Shown here piece by piece: positions 40,501-50,605 of a stretch of 64,000 nucleotides of DNA. The notes below the pieces were generated by a model. The model ran no database searches. It had not been told where the DNA came from and saw nothing but the letters and a program-made list of their open reading frames with translations. Origin of the DNA: Diplosphaera chodatii (lineage: Eukaryota > Chlorophyta > Trebouxiophyceae > Prasiolales > Stichococcaceae); contig JAALGY010000030.1 in assembly GCA_032358165.1 (NCBI GenBank), positions 310,001-374,000 of the forward strand. Direction: 5' to 3'. Numbering within the stretch: position 1 is the first letter of the stretch; each line of letters starts with the position of its first letter. The translations under genes were made by a program, and so were the position numbers.

Positions 40501-42119
40501 CCAGTTCATCTACAAGATCATCCCAGACAAGGTGCACATGTGGACGTTCAAGAAGCAGCTCAACACGCAGATGGCGCTGTCAGGTGTGCACACAGCATTG
40601 CGCTGCTTCCCTTGTGTGAAGAAAAGTGCACTTCTGATTAGCATCCTGACCATGCCAACACTGCTGGACGTTCTCCACGGGCACAGGATTATGTGTCATG
40701 CTGTCGATATGTTGTGTCCCATACAGCCCATGCACAGGCGTCTGCTGATGTGCATGCTGCAGGGCTGCTGTCGCACGCCATGACCATCGGCGGCCGCTCG
40801 CCCAACAAGATCCTGCTCGCGCGCGCCTCGGGGCGCGTCTGGCAGATTGACTTCTTCCCCGCAGTACGCCCTTTGCGCATTGTGGTTTGCTGCTCTGGAG
40901 TCTGCTTGGAGGCCGTATCATGTCCTGGGTCATGTTAACCTTCAATTGATGTGTTTCAAATATCGTTGATGCTATATCGACAACATGCTACTCCTGCACC
41001 TTTTCCCTCCTTTGCCGCCGTACAGTGGCATAAGCGGCTCAATAGGGCCAGAGAGCTGCACGGTATTATGCAGCACGTCCACTGGCTCTCTGCCTTTCAA
41101 CCGTGTTTGAGCCCCCATTGACAAACCTGCCCCCTGTGCGGCTGCAGTACGACGGCACGGGCGCCCTGGAGCGCCCGGAGCCGGTGCCCTTCCGCCTGAC
41201 GCGCAACCTGGCCAACTTCTTCACCCCCTTCGGCGTGGAGGGCATCTTCGTGACCTCCCTCATCGCCGGCGCGCAGGCGGGCCCCCTGCTGCCCCACCGC
41301 ATGTGCCCAGTGTTGCAGGCCACATGCTCCCTGCTGTAGGCAGAAGTGCTGTGTACTAGCTTTGAACCCTTCTTGTGCAGCTGCAGTCAGGTTTCACAGC
41401 TGCGCCTATAGTGGCACAGGATGCCTGTGCCTCGTTCCAGTGGCTGTCACTGCTTCACTGGCAGAGCGCACACGCGACCTGTGCTGCTGCGCTGCACACA
41501 GCGGCTGGGAGCATGCGCCCTGCAATTGTTGCCAGCTTCTAGCAAATGTCATTGCTGACATGCTCTGGGGCGTGCAGGGGGTGCTGGGGGCGCACACCAA
41601 CCTGCCGGCGCTGCTGCAGCTGTACTTCCGCGACGACCTGAGCGCCTGGGCGGTCAAGAGGTCGGGGGGCCGCGCGGCGGGGGGCGCGCCCCCCCTCCCC
41701 CGCGAGCAGCTCAAGCAGCTGTGCGCCGCCAACGCCGACGCCTGCCTGCAGCGCCTGCGAACGGTGCGCGGCTGCATTGGACGCTTGACCACGCACCCCC
41801 TGACACTACAGCGGCCAGCGACCCCCTCGCCATTTACTCTATGGCGAAGCAGCTGACAGCGCCCAGCGCAGATCGCCGACTCCCGGCCTCCAACACAGTT
41901 ACTGGGCGGCACAGCATGCTGCATCTGCGGAATCCTGCCAGATTGGGTGGTCCGACGACGGACGGCGCTGGTGCGTGCGCGCAGGTGGCGCCGGCGGCGG
42001 GGGCCACGGGGGTGGAAGGCGGCCTGCACATCCAGGCGGGCGCGCACCGGCTGGTGGAGGCGGCGCAGGCGGCCGACAACCTGTGCCGCATGGACGCCAC
42101 CTGGCACCCCTGGTACTGA
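10548..42119 (+). CDS. TRA1: TRA1/TRRAP, PIKK-family pseudokinase scaffold (about 31.6 kb gene)
   Basis: Activator-binding scaffold of SAGA- and NuA4-type histone acetyltransferase complexes in the nucleus. Two tandem Met codons (10548, 10551) precede SKEDLAKHAQELGDAGIS, then VERKVDLLREVKEGIEV (about 10866), which aligns with the known N-terminus (EVRDSLEI, LRxxxLEIL.RLP). Some 90-100 plus-strand exon blocks continue without a gene break. Examples are FLIGLRAQKPGTRQKFFALY (about 30540), matching a conserved TRRAP helical block, then the FAT repeats (33.3-38.7 kb), EQPFTDVEMPGQHS (39252), RRHGTSFRRLALLGSDGKQR (39502), the kinase-like fold to 41277 and the FATC end NLCRMDATWHPWY with stop TGA 42117-42119. 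Family length is about 3,700-3,900 residues; low-complexity inserts make this copy longer. Identity is very secure; some exon edges in the disordered parts are guesses. Confidence 0.96.
15945..15960. repeat. 16-base perfect palindrome in a TRA1 intron
   Basis: TTGATCAATTGATCAA is its own reverse complement and sits in an AT-richer intron. No function can be assigned. Confidence 0.8.
18017..20703 (+). other. Disordered charged insert of TRA1 (acidic blocks, Lys/Ala tail, RGG/AT-hook-like)
   Basis: Roughly ten exons inside TRA1 encode about 450 residues of low complexity between two HEAT-repeat stretches. In order: Ala/Pro/Glu-rich with EDDDDPADGEDDDEDDK (about 18715-18765), DEDGTEDMDEDGEEDGEEDE (about 18945-19005), the basic TPAGRGGRGRGRG (about 19290-19330), the Lys/Ala-rich KRKSAAALKAEKAKQKAAK (about 19550-19607), AKGAKGRSARASLRAATRQE (about 19717), then Ala/Asp/Pro-rich exons to 20703. 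The composition resembles histone H1 or nucleolin tails. Flanking exons remain recognisably helical TRA1, so I treat this as an insert and not a separate gene. Confidence 0.7.
22185..22226 (+). repeat. Two tandem 21-base units in a TRA1 intron
   Basis: TTGGATGG(T)GGCTGAGAGCCC-type unit at 22185-22205 is followed directly by a copy at 22206-22226 that differs at one base. It lies in an intron and does not touch the splice sites. Confidence 0.85.
31177..32720 (+). other. Gln/Pro/Ala-rich low-complexity insert of TRA1
   Basis: Exons between the last HEAT-like block (QDMLLALLAEDQPLHLAGLG, about 30912) and the FAT region encode long Gln, Pro and Ala runs such as GQQQQPLPAPQQRQQPPAQQ (about 31560-31620) and PMEVDAQPAEAKPAAAPTAA (about 31835). 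Several frames are open across the repeats, so exon boundaries here are the least certain in the gene. Confidence 0.6.
33212..33243 (+). repeat. Two perfect 16-base tandem units before a TRA1 splice acceptor
   Basis: TGTCCTGATTTTCTCC occurs at 33212-33227 and again at 33228-33243. The acceptor GTTCCTGCAG and the exon at 33259 follow directly, so the duplicated block doubles the pyrimidine-rich tract. Confidence 0.85.
33259..38760 (+). other. FAT domain region of TRA1
   Basis: FAT repeats recognised by order and sequence: ELIRFLGKTYCAWHNATWML (about 33547), EDVLAGLWKRRCRTENT (about 33810), GLLPAAQDVFLDACRKPLAP (about 34030), QVLWHDQYIKSAAELCQWEA (about 34268), MDSLWRLGDWDALKRHVLPR (about 34555), ETWRLRTPNEWERAGHWADV (about 35223), YLAQPGEQLTGLNLL (about 35920) and NQAFSTALSLWPNLADGWLS (about 36295). 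It forms the solenoid that clamps the kinase-like domain. A Gln/Ala/Pro-rich insert interrupts its C-terminal part at about 37290-37822. Confidence 0.85.
37290..37822 (+). other. Second Gln/Ala/Pro-rich insert of TRA1
   Basis: Two exons (about 37292-37476 and 37604-37819) encode PMDVDGAKQQQPAG, APQQPAQQQQPAQQ and similar runs between the conserved blocks ALYYQLRTFLLATRENAM (about 36969) and EVVHFDTVKEVMDALRGQHP (about 38120). Disordered; no known domain. Confidence 0.65.
39252..41277 (+). other. PI3K-like pseudokinase domain of TRA1
   Basis: Exons encode VEMPGQHS, the N-lobe RRHGTSFRRLALLGSDGKQR, HTPAIVPVWPQ, EVDTAIATFKNR, then MTIGGRSPNKILLARASGRV and WQIDFFPAYDGTGALERPEP, followed by VPFRLTRNLANFFTPFGVEG. 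In an active PIKK the catalytic loop reads GDRHxxN and the metal loop DFG. Here the catalytic Asp position is Gly (IGGRS), the Asn is not in place (PNK) and DFG reads DFF. The domain should not phosphorylate, as known for TRA1/TRRAP. Confidence 0.9.
41578..42119 (+). other. C-terminal end of TRA1 including FATC
   Basis: Exon from 41578 (VLGAHTNLPALLQLYFRDDL) and a last exon from 41984 ending AAQADNLCRMDATWHPWY-like (read as AAQAADNLCRMDATWHPWY). The family normally ends in LCRMDPxWHPWL/F, so the C-terminus is complete. Confidence 0.88.
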
Positions 42120-42993
42120 GGCGGCGGCGGCGCCCGCTGCGGGCGGCTCCAGGGCGGCCAGGGTGTCTGGGGAAGTGGGGATGGGCCTCTCCGCCCACAA
42201 TCTGGATGGCCGTTCATGGGGCTGAGACATTTCAGGGTTTTGGGGGAAGCGCCAGAGCGAGTGTATCTGGCAAAACGCTGGAGGTCTGCTGTACGGCTGG
42301 GGTCTCACCACCGAGTTGGCGTCCCCCCAACTCCAGGGTCTTCAGCTTATTAGGTAGTGTCTGTGGGTGTTTCGGGGATCGGGCTGCTGGGGGTCATTCT
42401 TGACAGCCGTGCCTTGGAGCTGGCTGGTGCGCAGTTGTGCTGACTACGCTGCACTTCTCAGTGGTTTGTAACACGCACGCTAAACAAGCTGCAAGTTTAT
42501 CACGCCTGTATACACGCACCACCGCATCTGCTGCATGTGCCCCTTCTCGTGCAACGAAGTTGGTAGGGACCTGAAGCCACAGGGGTAGTACTTTGGTGCC
42601 ATAATCTGTTAGGTGTCAGCTGGCCGGCAGGCTGGCACCGCTGGGCGCGCGTAGCTCACGCTTTGTGTGCACGACCGGCAATAGCACCCTGCCCGCGGCT
42701 ACATGCGCTGCTGAGAAACCCTAGAACTGTTGCACACGACGTCTGTGACTGATCAGCGCGCTGCCAACATCATACGAAGTGGGACGTACGGGCATCGAGA
42801 TCTTAGGGAGCACAATGTTTTGCCCAAACACCGTGGCATATAGGCCAATCTAGGTGGCCAGGCAACGCTACGAAACCTGCACACGGGCAACTCGTCGTTG
42901 TCGATCATCTGGCAAGGTCTGCACGGGCAACGTGCGGGTGCAGCTATGCTTTGAGCTTGCTTCACACTGATTTTGTGAACAGCATATCGGGCC
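42120..42993. other. Intergenic region: TRA1 3' UTR and methyltransferase promoter
   Basis: About 870 bases between two plus-strand genes. It contains the TRA1 3' UTR up to at least the poly(A) signal at 42467 and then the upstream region of the FkbM-type gene. No gene is supported on either strand. Confidence 0.5.
42467..42471 (+). terminator. TGTAA poly(A) signal of TRA1
   Basis: TGTAA, the common green-algal poly(A) signal, lies 348 bases after the TRA1 stop. Cleavage would be expected shortly downstream. It is the first plus-strand copy I found after the gene. Confidence 0.55.
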
Positions 42994-45306
42994 ATGCGCC
43001 ATCGGAGGCGCGCCGTGCATGCTGCAGCTGGTCTGCTGACCTTGTTACTAGGCTTGGCTCTCGGCGCAGCGGCTGAGCTTGTGGCGCCTGGCTTACAGCC
43101 GCAGCTGAGCACACCACCCGGCAGCGCAGGAAGCAGGAGGCTGCTGAGGCAGAGCTTGCGACAGAGTGTGCGACACAGTCTGCAGGCGCAGCTGGCGTTG
43201 GATGACCTCGAGTTGGTGAGCCAGCTCGGACAGGACAGGTGATACCTTTGAGCTCAGCAGATGAACTGGCCATGGCGACATGTGCCGCACACCAGGCCCC
43301 TGCTGGCAGGCACAGCTTGAGGACCAAATAGCAACACCGATTCATTACTGCATGCACTTGGCGCAGTGACCCTTGAGTGGATTGCACACCACATATCGAA
43401 GGCAACAGCGTGACTTGAAGTCTGGTCCAGCTGCTTGGCGGCGTCATGAGCTGGCGCATTAGTAAGAGGCTGTCGGCCGCCGCAGCGTTGCTGGTACAAG
43501 ATGTGCATGTCTGCCGTGTGCGCAGATGGGTTCTGGAGCACATGCCTGCGCTGGAGGTGGCGGGCACCTACCTGGAGATAGGTGTGTGGCGATGTCTGGT
43601 CAACTGGCCCCAAATGATCGGCGCTTGGTAGGAGCAAGGCTGGGAGTCCACACGTGCCATGTGCACCTGCGAGCAGGGGCACATAAGGGCAAGTACCTGT
43701 CCAACACGTTCATCCTCGACAAGCTGGGATGGAAAGGTGAGCGCCACGGTCGCTAGATGTTGGTCAGTAGCTGGCGGCGACAGCGGCACGGTTTCCGTCG
43801 GATGCCAGCGCCGCAGCACCTGCACCCCGGTGCGGCGCAGGCACCTGCGTCGAGCCGTTCCCCTCGGACTTCGCCGAGCAGAACCGGACGTGCGCGCTGG
43901 TGCGGGCGGTGGTGTCGGGCGCCAGCGGCCAGGCGGTGTCCTTTGTGAAGCCCTCGGAGACGAGCCTCGGCGGCATCGAGGCCACGCTGTCCGGAGCGGA
44001 GCAGATCCCCCGGCCCAACGAGACGGTCATTGTCAACATGACGACGGTGCGGGGGGGCCCTGTCCCATCTGCTTCGGCGTGCGGCACGACACGCTGGCTG
44101 CCATGTGGTTTTCTGTTGTCTGCCTCGGGCCGCCCACAACCAGATGCCGCAGCATGCTGGATCTCCCTAGAATCTCCCGTAGTGATGGCCGCCGCTCTGG
44201 CTGCGCTGCAGCTGGGGATTAGGGACCTGCTGCAGCGGCACAGCGTGCCACACCACTTCACCTACTTCTCACTTGATGCCGAGGGTCAGGTGCGTCCCAT
44301 AGCACCTTCCGCTTCCTCGTGTGAAAGAGACTTAGCGCACACATCAGGATCTCGTTTCTGGCCACACCGGTGGCATGGCTTCGTCGTGTCATACAAGCAC
44401 TGCACACGTGGCATACATCTTGAGCCTGACGACATTGATGTTGTTCATGTCGCAGGAGTACACCATTCTCAAACACTTTCCGTGGTGCAGCTACTCGTTC
44501 CAGATGCTGACGGTGGAGCACAACCGCGTCGAGCCGCAGCGCGCCTACGTGCGGGAGCTGCTCGAGTCCCACGGTTACGTGTTTGCGCAGGAGAAGGAGG
44601 TCGATGACTGGTGCGTGGCCGCTCGGCCCATACCAACACCGTGCACCGATCTCAAAGTAACGAGTCTTGGCATGCCAAAAGGTCCATAGAACCCTTGTAC
44701 AGGGCGGACACTCCGCTCACGTACCTCCCGTACATGCAGGTATGTGGCAGGGAACGCGACCGATGGGCTGGCGGCCTCAATGGCGGCGGTGCTCGCGGGC
44801 AGCGGCGGCGCCAGCAGGCTGTTGGGGCAGGGCGCGACGCCCCGGCAGCGCGTCACGGACGCCGCCGCCTCGGTGGCCTCTGCAGTTGTAGCGGCGGCCG
44901 CGGTGCTGTGCTGCATCGTGGCTGTGCGGGCGCGCAGGCGGCGCCTTTCGACCCAGGGTGGGTGCGAATGCGCAGCAATTGCACTGGTCCAGTGCCTACC
45001 ATCGGCAAGCTGTGCAACCTCGCTGATGAAGTGCTGCAGCCTAGCCCACCATATCCAAAGCAGCGCGATATGCTGCACAAACCAACACAGTGGACTTCAT
45101 GATGCACAGCGTTGCCCTGCATGACATGTGCTGTGACAGCATGCCTGTGTGCTGTGCAGGCCGATCAACAAATGGCAGGGTTCCTGCCAAGCGCGCCTCC
45201 AGTCCTTCAGACAAGTGAATGGGCAGATGTCGACTCGGTGACTCAACAGCACTGCATGCCAGCCGTTAGATTACAGGCCTGCGAGAGGACATCACTGCAC
45301 AGATAA
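42994..45306 (+). CDS. FkbM-family methyltransferase with signal peptide and C-terminal membrane anchor
   Basis: Predicted SAM-dependent methyltransferase; substrate unknown. The start at 42994 gives an Arg-rich N-terminus and a hydrophobic Leu/Ala stretch like a signal peptide (AAGLLTLLLGLALGAAAE). Exons join in phase: 42994-43238, 43526-43581, from 43677, then blocks near 43840, 44205, 44456, 44740 and 45160. The joined core reads AGTYLEIGAHKGKYLSNTFI, LDKLGWKGTCVEPFPSDFAE, YFSLDAEGQEYTILKHFPW and LTVEHNRVEPQR..VRELLESHGY, all typical of FkbM domains (SAM motif LEIGAHxG). A second hydrophobic segment near the end (ASAVVAAAAVLCCIVAVRA) is followed by RRRR. Four N-glycosylation sequons (NRT, NET, NMT, NAT) fit a lumenal core. 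The last exon (45160-45306) is the least certain part; read-through of the previous exon would give another tail ending at 45124. Confidence 0.82.
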
Positions 45307-45592
45307 TTGAAAAACGTTGAAATACTCAGTGCCTGGATCCTAATTGCAGTGTTGTTCAGCTTGCCAACCCCAAAAGCTCGTCAGCAGCTACTACCGTACA
45401 AAATGGGACGTCGACATCATGTCGACACCAAACCGCCACACGTGCCACTGCACCCAGATGGTGCTCCGTTCTGTACAGCTGGTATCATGCCATGCACGGT
45501 GCGCTGCATATGTACCTCATCATGAGCAGCAACCACAACCTGTTATATAATGCACATATCGTGTCCACTTGCGCTGGTTCACAGTACCACAG

Positions 45593-47471
45593 CTAGATCA
45601 GGCCATGGCCTGCAGCAGGCTGCGCAGCGTTCTTGGGCATCAGGTGCGTCCCGTCTGCCGGCTGCCCCGTCAGCGGCGACGTGCCGTGCTGCTGCAGCCA
45701 CGCCGTGATGGCCGCCCGCTCATACGTCTGCGAGTCTGCGGACAATATCACCGGGTCCACCATCCTCGTCTGCATGGGCAACGAGAAGGGGCTGTCAGCT
45801 CTTTACTATCTGAGCTCAGTGCGAGACGCAGCCGCTCAGCAGGCGAGTGGTCCCAGGGCGCCAAGCGTGTCGCATCCTGACACATGGTACTGGCCGCATG
45901 GCAGTTCAAAGTCTGATGCTCCCACCTTGGACAGAGGACACAGCTGCCACGCCGTGTCTGCAGGCTGCGCTTTTGCAGCGGTGCTACCTGCTGGGCTGCT
46001 GGCTGACAGGCCTGCTGCAGAGGGCAATGCTGCAGCCGGTTGTGGCCTGGGGTTTGCCTCGGCTACTGGATCAGGCGCAACAGGCGGAGCTCTGCCGCCA
46101 CCAGGGTTCACAGAGTTCGGAACGATGTTCTCCTGCTGTTCGGCTGCTGCGGCTTCACTGCTGTGACTTGCGCCGCCCTTCTGCTGCTTCCGCTTGGCCC
46201 TGCGTGCTGCTTTGGCGGCCCGTGCTGTCGCCTGCTGCTTGCCATTATCATCCTCCTGCAAGCAGGCGGCGACCCCGATCATTCTGATACGCTGGCCGGG
46301 TCACTGCTCACACCCAAAGGTCATCATAATGCTGCTGATGGCCTGAGATCTCCAGCATTTGTGCTGTGATGTGTTGCAAAGCATCTGTCGACGACCTAGA
46401 ACCCACTGCACATGTGCATCGACAACCTACGTCGCGACAGCCGCATGCATGGCGTGGTCCTGTTTGACAGGCGTCACGATGTCACACCCACCGAATAGCA
46501 ATGCAATTGTGCCAGCCGCAGCAATCACCAAACGAAGATCCTGTGCCCTTGGCAGTCCGCAGCAGCCAGCAGGACGCCCATCTCCCTCAAAGTGTTGTCA
46601 CGCCTGCATTTGAGCAGCACAGTGGGACTGGATCACCAAAGGCCGTCACATGGAGACGACGCATGCAGACGTGCACACACTGGCTACGCACGTTACAAGC
46701 TGCGTGAAAGCTCCGGAGCAGAAGCCAATCGGGCGTTCCGTTGCTTCTGCCGTTGGCATCGGCCAACGTCGCCAGCAGCAGCTCGTGGTCGGCGGGCTTG
46801 CAGTCCCGCGCACTAATGGAGCTCTTGGCTTCACTGCACACCAGCCACATCGCGCATACACATCCTCATCGTGTTATTACCAAAACAAATGGCAGAGGGC
46901 ACATCTGCCATTCCAGGGTTGGTGCATGATTTGTGCACATGCTGCGACAGATTCTCCGTGCAAGGCACAGGCATGCTCACTCTGTGCGCCGCCTTCCCGA
47001 CTTGCCCATGGCTGCAGGTCTCAGTGCAGCGTCAATGAATGGAGTGCTTCCGCGCCCCCAACATGTGAAACTTTAGCTCAACACCAGCCGGCCAGCAGTG
47101 TCGCTGCATCATGTGACATGCATTGATCTGGGTATGTGGCTGGTCGGCTATCGAGGCGTAAGCGTGCCGGATATGCTAGCAAATATGATCGTTCGACTCA
47201 TTTGTGTGGATGCTTGCACATGCTGTAGATGCAGCGAAGTGCAGAACGACTTCTGTGGAAGCTGCAAGATGATGCATGGCTGCGGCAACCCTGTTGCGGT
47301 GGAAACCGAGGGACGCTTCTGCCTTTTCACAATACACTCACCTGCATGCTGCAAATCTTCCAATGCGTCCTCAAACGGCTTAGCCCCTTTGAACTGCATG
47401 CTAGGACGTGCGTATAGACAAGACATGACGGCGAGCGCAACATACGCACCAAGGCTTGGCACGTCGATCAT
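45593..47471 (-). CDS. U-box protein A (putative E3 ubiquitin ligase), last residues frameshifted
   Basis: Putative E3 ligase: U-box domains recruit E2 enzymes without zinc. Seven exons on the minus strand join in phase: MIDVPSLGAYVALAVMSCLY onwards (47471-47342), ASTEVVLHFAASTA (about 47263), SMGKSGRRRT (about 47005), EAKSSISARDCKPADHELLL onwards (about 46830), RDNTLREMGVLLAAADCQGH (about 46608), a Lys/Ala-rich then Pro/Ala-rich exon with KRKQQKGG (about 46257-45925) ending WQLCPLSK, and the U-box exon TRMVDPVILSADSQTYERAA then WLQQHGTSPLTGQPADGTHL (about 45767-45593). One donor (GTTTGG) is weak. After MPKN the frame ends AAQPAAGHGLI; moving by two bases gives LRSLLQAMA and a stop at 45598, which matches the sister copies. 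The N-terminal exons match no family I know. Confidence 0.6.
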
Positions 47472-47532
47472 CACCAGCAGTGCATGACATATCCTAGACA
47501 GGCAGATAGAACGGTGATATGAGGCGCCAGGC
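47472..47532. promoter_or_regulatory. Very short divergent spacer between U-box A and the RMP1-like gene
   Basis: Only 61 bases separate the two predicted start codons. Either the promoter is shared and the transcripts overlap, or one gene starts further inside than modelled. No recognisable motif. Confidence 0.35.
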
Positions 47533-50500
47533 ATGAGCAGTGTGCCGGACTCGGCCGACGCTGTCTGCAAGCACCTGGCGCACCCAGCGCTGGTAGCGGG
47601 CGCAGCACGGCTGGGTCCGCTACTGGCTGCTGCCAACCTAACAGAGCTCCAGGTATCACTTGCATGCAACAGGGAGGCGATGGCGGTCCGCTAGCTCTGA
47701 CACGAGTTCGAACTCTTGGCGGCACCGCCACCCACATGCCATGCCTGTTTGCAGGGTGCACTTGCGCCGCCGCAGCTGTGGCAGGAGGTGGCGCTCTTCG
47801 AGAGGCTGCTGTACAAAAACCGCAGCCAGCACCGCCGCGGCCGCTACTTCCAGCGCTGCCTAGAGGTGACTGCTCGGCCAAGCTTCCTCAGCTGTTCTCA
47901 TATGATCAGGCCTTGCGCAGCAAGCTCAGCGGTCATCAGCCATGCGAATTTTCTATGCACTGCAGGTGAAGCGTCATCTGCAGTTGCTGCAGATGCTGCA
48001 GCTGCCGGCGGTGCTGGCCCTGCTAGAGGACGGCAGAAGGGCGCCTTCAGGGAGCCAAAGCAAGCCTGACCCAGGTGTGGCGTCGCCCACGTGCTGCTAC
48101 CTGTTCACGTCCCTGCAACCCTGTGCCGATCATCCCGTGGGACTGCCGTTGGCACCTTCATCGTTATGTGCCCAGGCTTTTGTGCAGCCCTGAGCAGCGT
48201 GGCATGTCATCACGGGCGCCTGCTGTGCGCCGTCCGCAGCGCTGCCGGGGGAGGCGTGGCTGCCGCAGAGCGACCTGGGCTACCTGGCGCTGCGGCGGCT
48301 GCGGGGCGGGGCGCTGGAGGCCGCGCACGTGGCGGCGGCGGCTGTCAAGGCGGCCCGGGACCTCGGCGCCATGGCGGCGCAGGGCTTCTTCCTGCCCTTC
48401 TGCCTCACCATGACCGCCGCGCTCGCACGCATCTACGTGCGCCGTGCCAAAAGGCCCTGCTCTACACCCCTCTATCTGCGCGCAGATCAACCTTCGTTGT
48501 ACCCTCAGATTGTGCCAAACCAGCCGTCATGTGCCCCTTGCATGTCCGACTCTCTGGTATGTGGCACCTTGCAGATCTACACGGCGCAGATGGTGCTGGA
48601 CTGCGTGCGGGCCTACAATGCCGCAGCAGAGCTGCTGCCGCTGCTTCCTGCTGTGGAGCCAGTGGCCGGTGCAGAGGATGTGGTGTCGCTGCATCCGGAT
48701 CAGCTCCCGCCGATGCTGGCGGTCGACTGGCGGGCCGGCCTTCCTGCAGTTCGCAGCGTGCCGTTCGATGCAGGTGCCACAATCTGCTGCCGCAGCCCAT
48801 CTGCCATGCAGCTCATACTCCTTGCTCCCACTCGTGCTAGCAGCGCAATCACATGTCCGCTGATGGCATGCAGGAGAGTCGTGGGAGGCAAAGTGTGCAG
48901 CAGCCTGGAAGCAGCATGGCCTGTCCCTGGTAGCACACCAGCAGCAGCCTGCGGGGCCCCAGTACACTCGGGGTCCAGCGCTGGGTGGGCGCGCAGCTGC
49001 GGGGCCTGGCAGCATGGCAGCAGGCAGTGAGCTGGGCGTGCGGATAGACCGGCGGCAGTTTGCCGAGCAGCTTGCGGCAGTGCCTCCAGCACTGCATGCT
49101 GCCAAGGTAGTTGGAGCCCATGACTGAGTGAATGATAGGCCTGAGCAGGTTGTCACCAGAGCAAATGGACACCCAGCATGCGTGCCCTAACAACTGGGTA
49201 TTCGGGGCGAGTAGACTCCCAGTCGTTGTCTACATGCTCATGTCGCAGGACACCCACCCTGCACCAGGTGGCCAGCCGCCACAGACCATGGTCTTCGAGC
49301 CGTCGGCTGCGCCGTTGGGCACGGCAGCGTTAGTGGGCGGCGTCATCGCCGCACCGCCCCCGGCACTGACAGAAGCTCCGCCAGTGGGCGCTGCAGTGAC
49401 GAAACAGACCAGCCGTGGGCAGCTGCCGCCGCCGCCGCCTGGCCAGGGCCCCGCGCCGGCGCGTCTACCGCCAGCGCAGCCCGTCGGCGACGCCGCCCCT
49501 GCAGCCGCCACCCCTGCTGCGCAGCTGGCGGCCGGTGCTGCAGCAGGCAGGACAGCCCAGGCCGGCGACGCCCCGTCTGCGCCCGCCTCGATGCAGCAGC
49601 CGTCGAGGCTGGCTGCCATGCTGGCGCTGCAGCGGGCGCCGCCCATGCGCAGGCCGGCGCCGAGGCAGCCGGCTGTCGCAGCCGCGGCGCCCGCGGTCGT
49701 GCAGCTGCAGGCCCCGCCGGCCCCGCAGCCGGCGGCGCAGGCGTTCGGAGCAGCCCCTGCAGCCCCTGCTCCAGCGGCGAGTCCAGCCGCACCTCAGTCG
49801 GCGGCGGCACAGCCGACGCCGGCGGCCGCCCCGCTCGACTGGGGCAGCGGCTGGGCGGTGGCGCCCGGCCTCGGCGCGGAGGCCCCGGCAGATTCGGCGG
49901 GAGCGCCGCCTGCTCCTGCCAAAGGGTCCCTGCTGCAGCCCAACCAGGCACCAGCGGCGGCACACACGCCAGGCGCCCTTGGGGAACCCGCGCGGAGCCA
50001 GCCTGGCGCCCCTTCCAGGGCTGCGGCCTCGAGCACAGCGCCGCCGGCAGCAGCGTCAGGTGTGCAGGCATCTTCAGGTTCCAGGCCACCCAGAGCCCTG
50101 CCCACCGAGCTGCACAGCCAGCAGCCCGAGCAGCCGCAGCAGCCTGCTCAGGCGGCCCGCAGGACGCTGCAGCAGCCGGCGCGCAAGCGCCGCCGAGGCC
50201 CCGCGCCCTCAACACCACCAGAGCCAGGTGGGCAGGAGTTCACGCTGTGCGGGCATGTGCTGTGAGGGCGCATGGGTCTTGCGCTGATGGCTGTCGCTGA
50301 GCAGGGCATGGGTCCGCCATTCACGGGGGTGCTCGCCTGCACATGCAGCCACGCCAGCCGTGCCAAGCTGGGCTGACTGGTTGGGGGTGCCGGGTGCGGC
50401 CGGCGGCAGCGCAGCAGCTGACACACCTGGCGGTGATGCCCTCGCGGCTGGCCAGCCACACGCAGCAGCGGCAGCGAGCGCCCCGACGGCTGCACGGCTA

Positions 50501-50605
50501 CCTACGCCCCTGCTGCCGGCGTCAAGGCGATCTGGACCCTCTGCGGGTCCAGCACCCGCCGCTGCGGCCGGCAAATCAGTGTTTGACATGCTTTCCGGGA
50601 AGTAG
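47533..50605 (+). CDS. RMP1/NEPRO-like nucleolar protein with long Pro/Ala/Gln-rich tail
   Basis: The N-terminal half resembles the RMP1 RNA-binding domain of fungal RNase MRP protein 1 and animal nucleolus and neural progenitor protein, so a role in RNase MRP or pre-rRNA processing is inferred. Exon 1 (47533-47652, 40 codons) has HPALVAGAARLGPLLAAANL. Exon 2 (from 47755) has WQEVALFERLLYKNRSQHRR, the family hallmark, then YFQRCLEVKRHLQLLQMLQL, LGYLALRRLRGGALEAA (about 48270), GFFLPFCLTMTAALARIY and YTAQMVLDCVRAYNAAAELL (about 48577). The second half is low complexity (about 49250-50226), with a basic patch KRRRGPAP (about 50188) as a possible nuclear signal. The last exon ends SVFDMLSGK with TAG at 50603-50605. 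Antisense frames over the repeats are shadows. Family call is moderate because this domain is weakly conserved. Confidence 0.65.

Noticed and set aside
49343..50218. 291-codon minus-strand frame opposite the RMP1-like tail
   Set aside because: Mirror of a Pro/Ala/Gln repeat exon; all frames are open in such repeats and this one has no family features.
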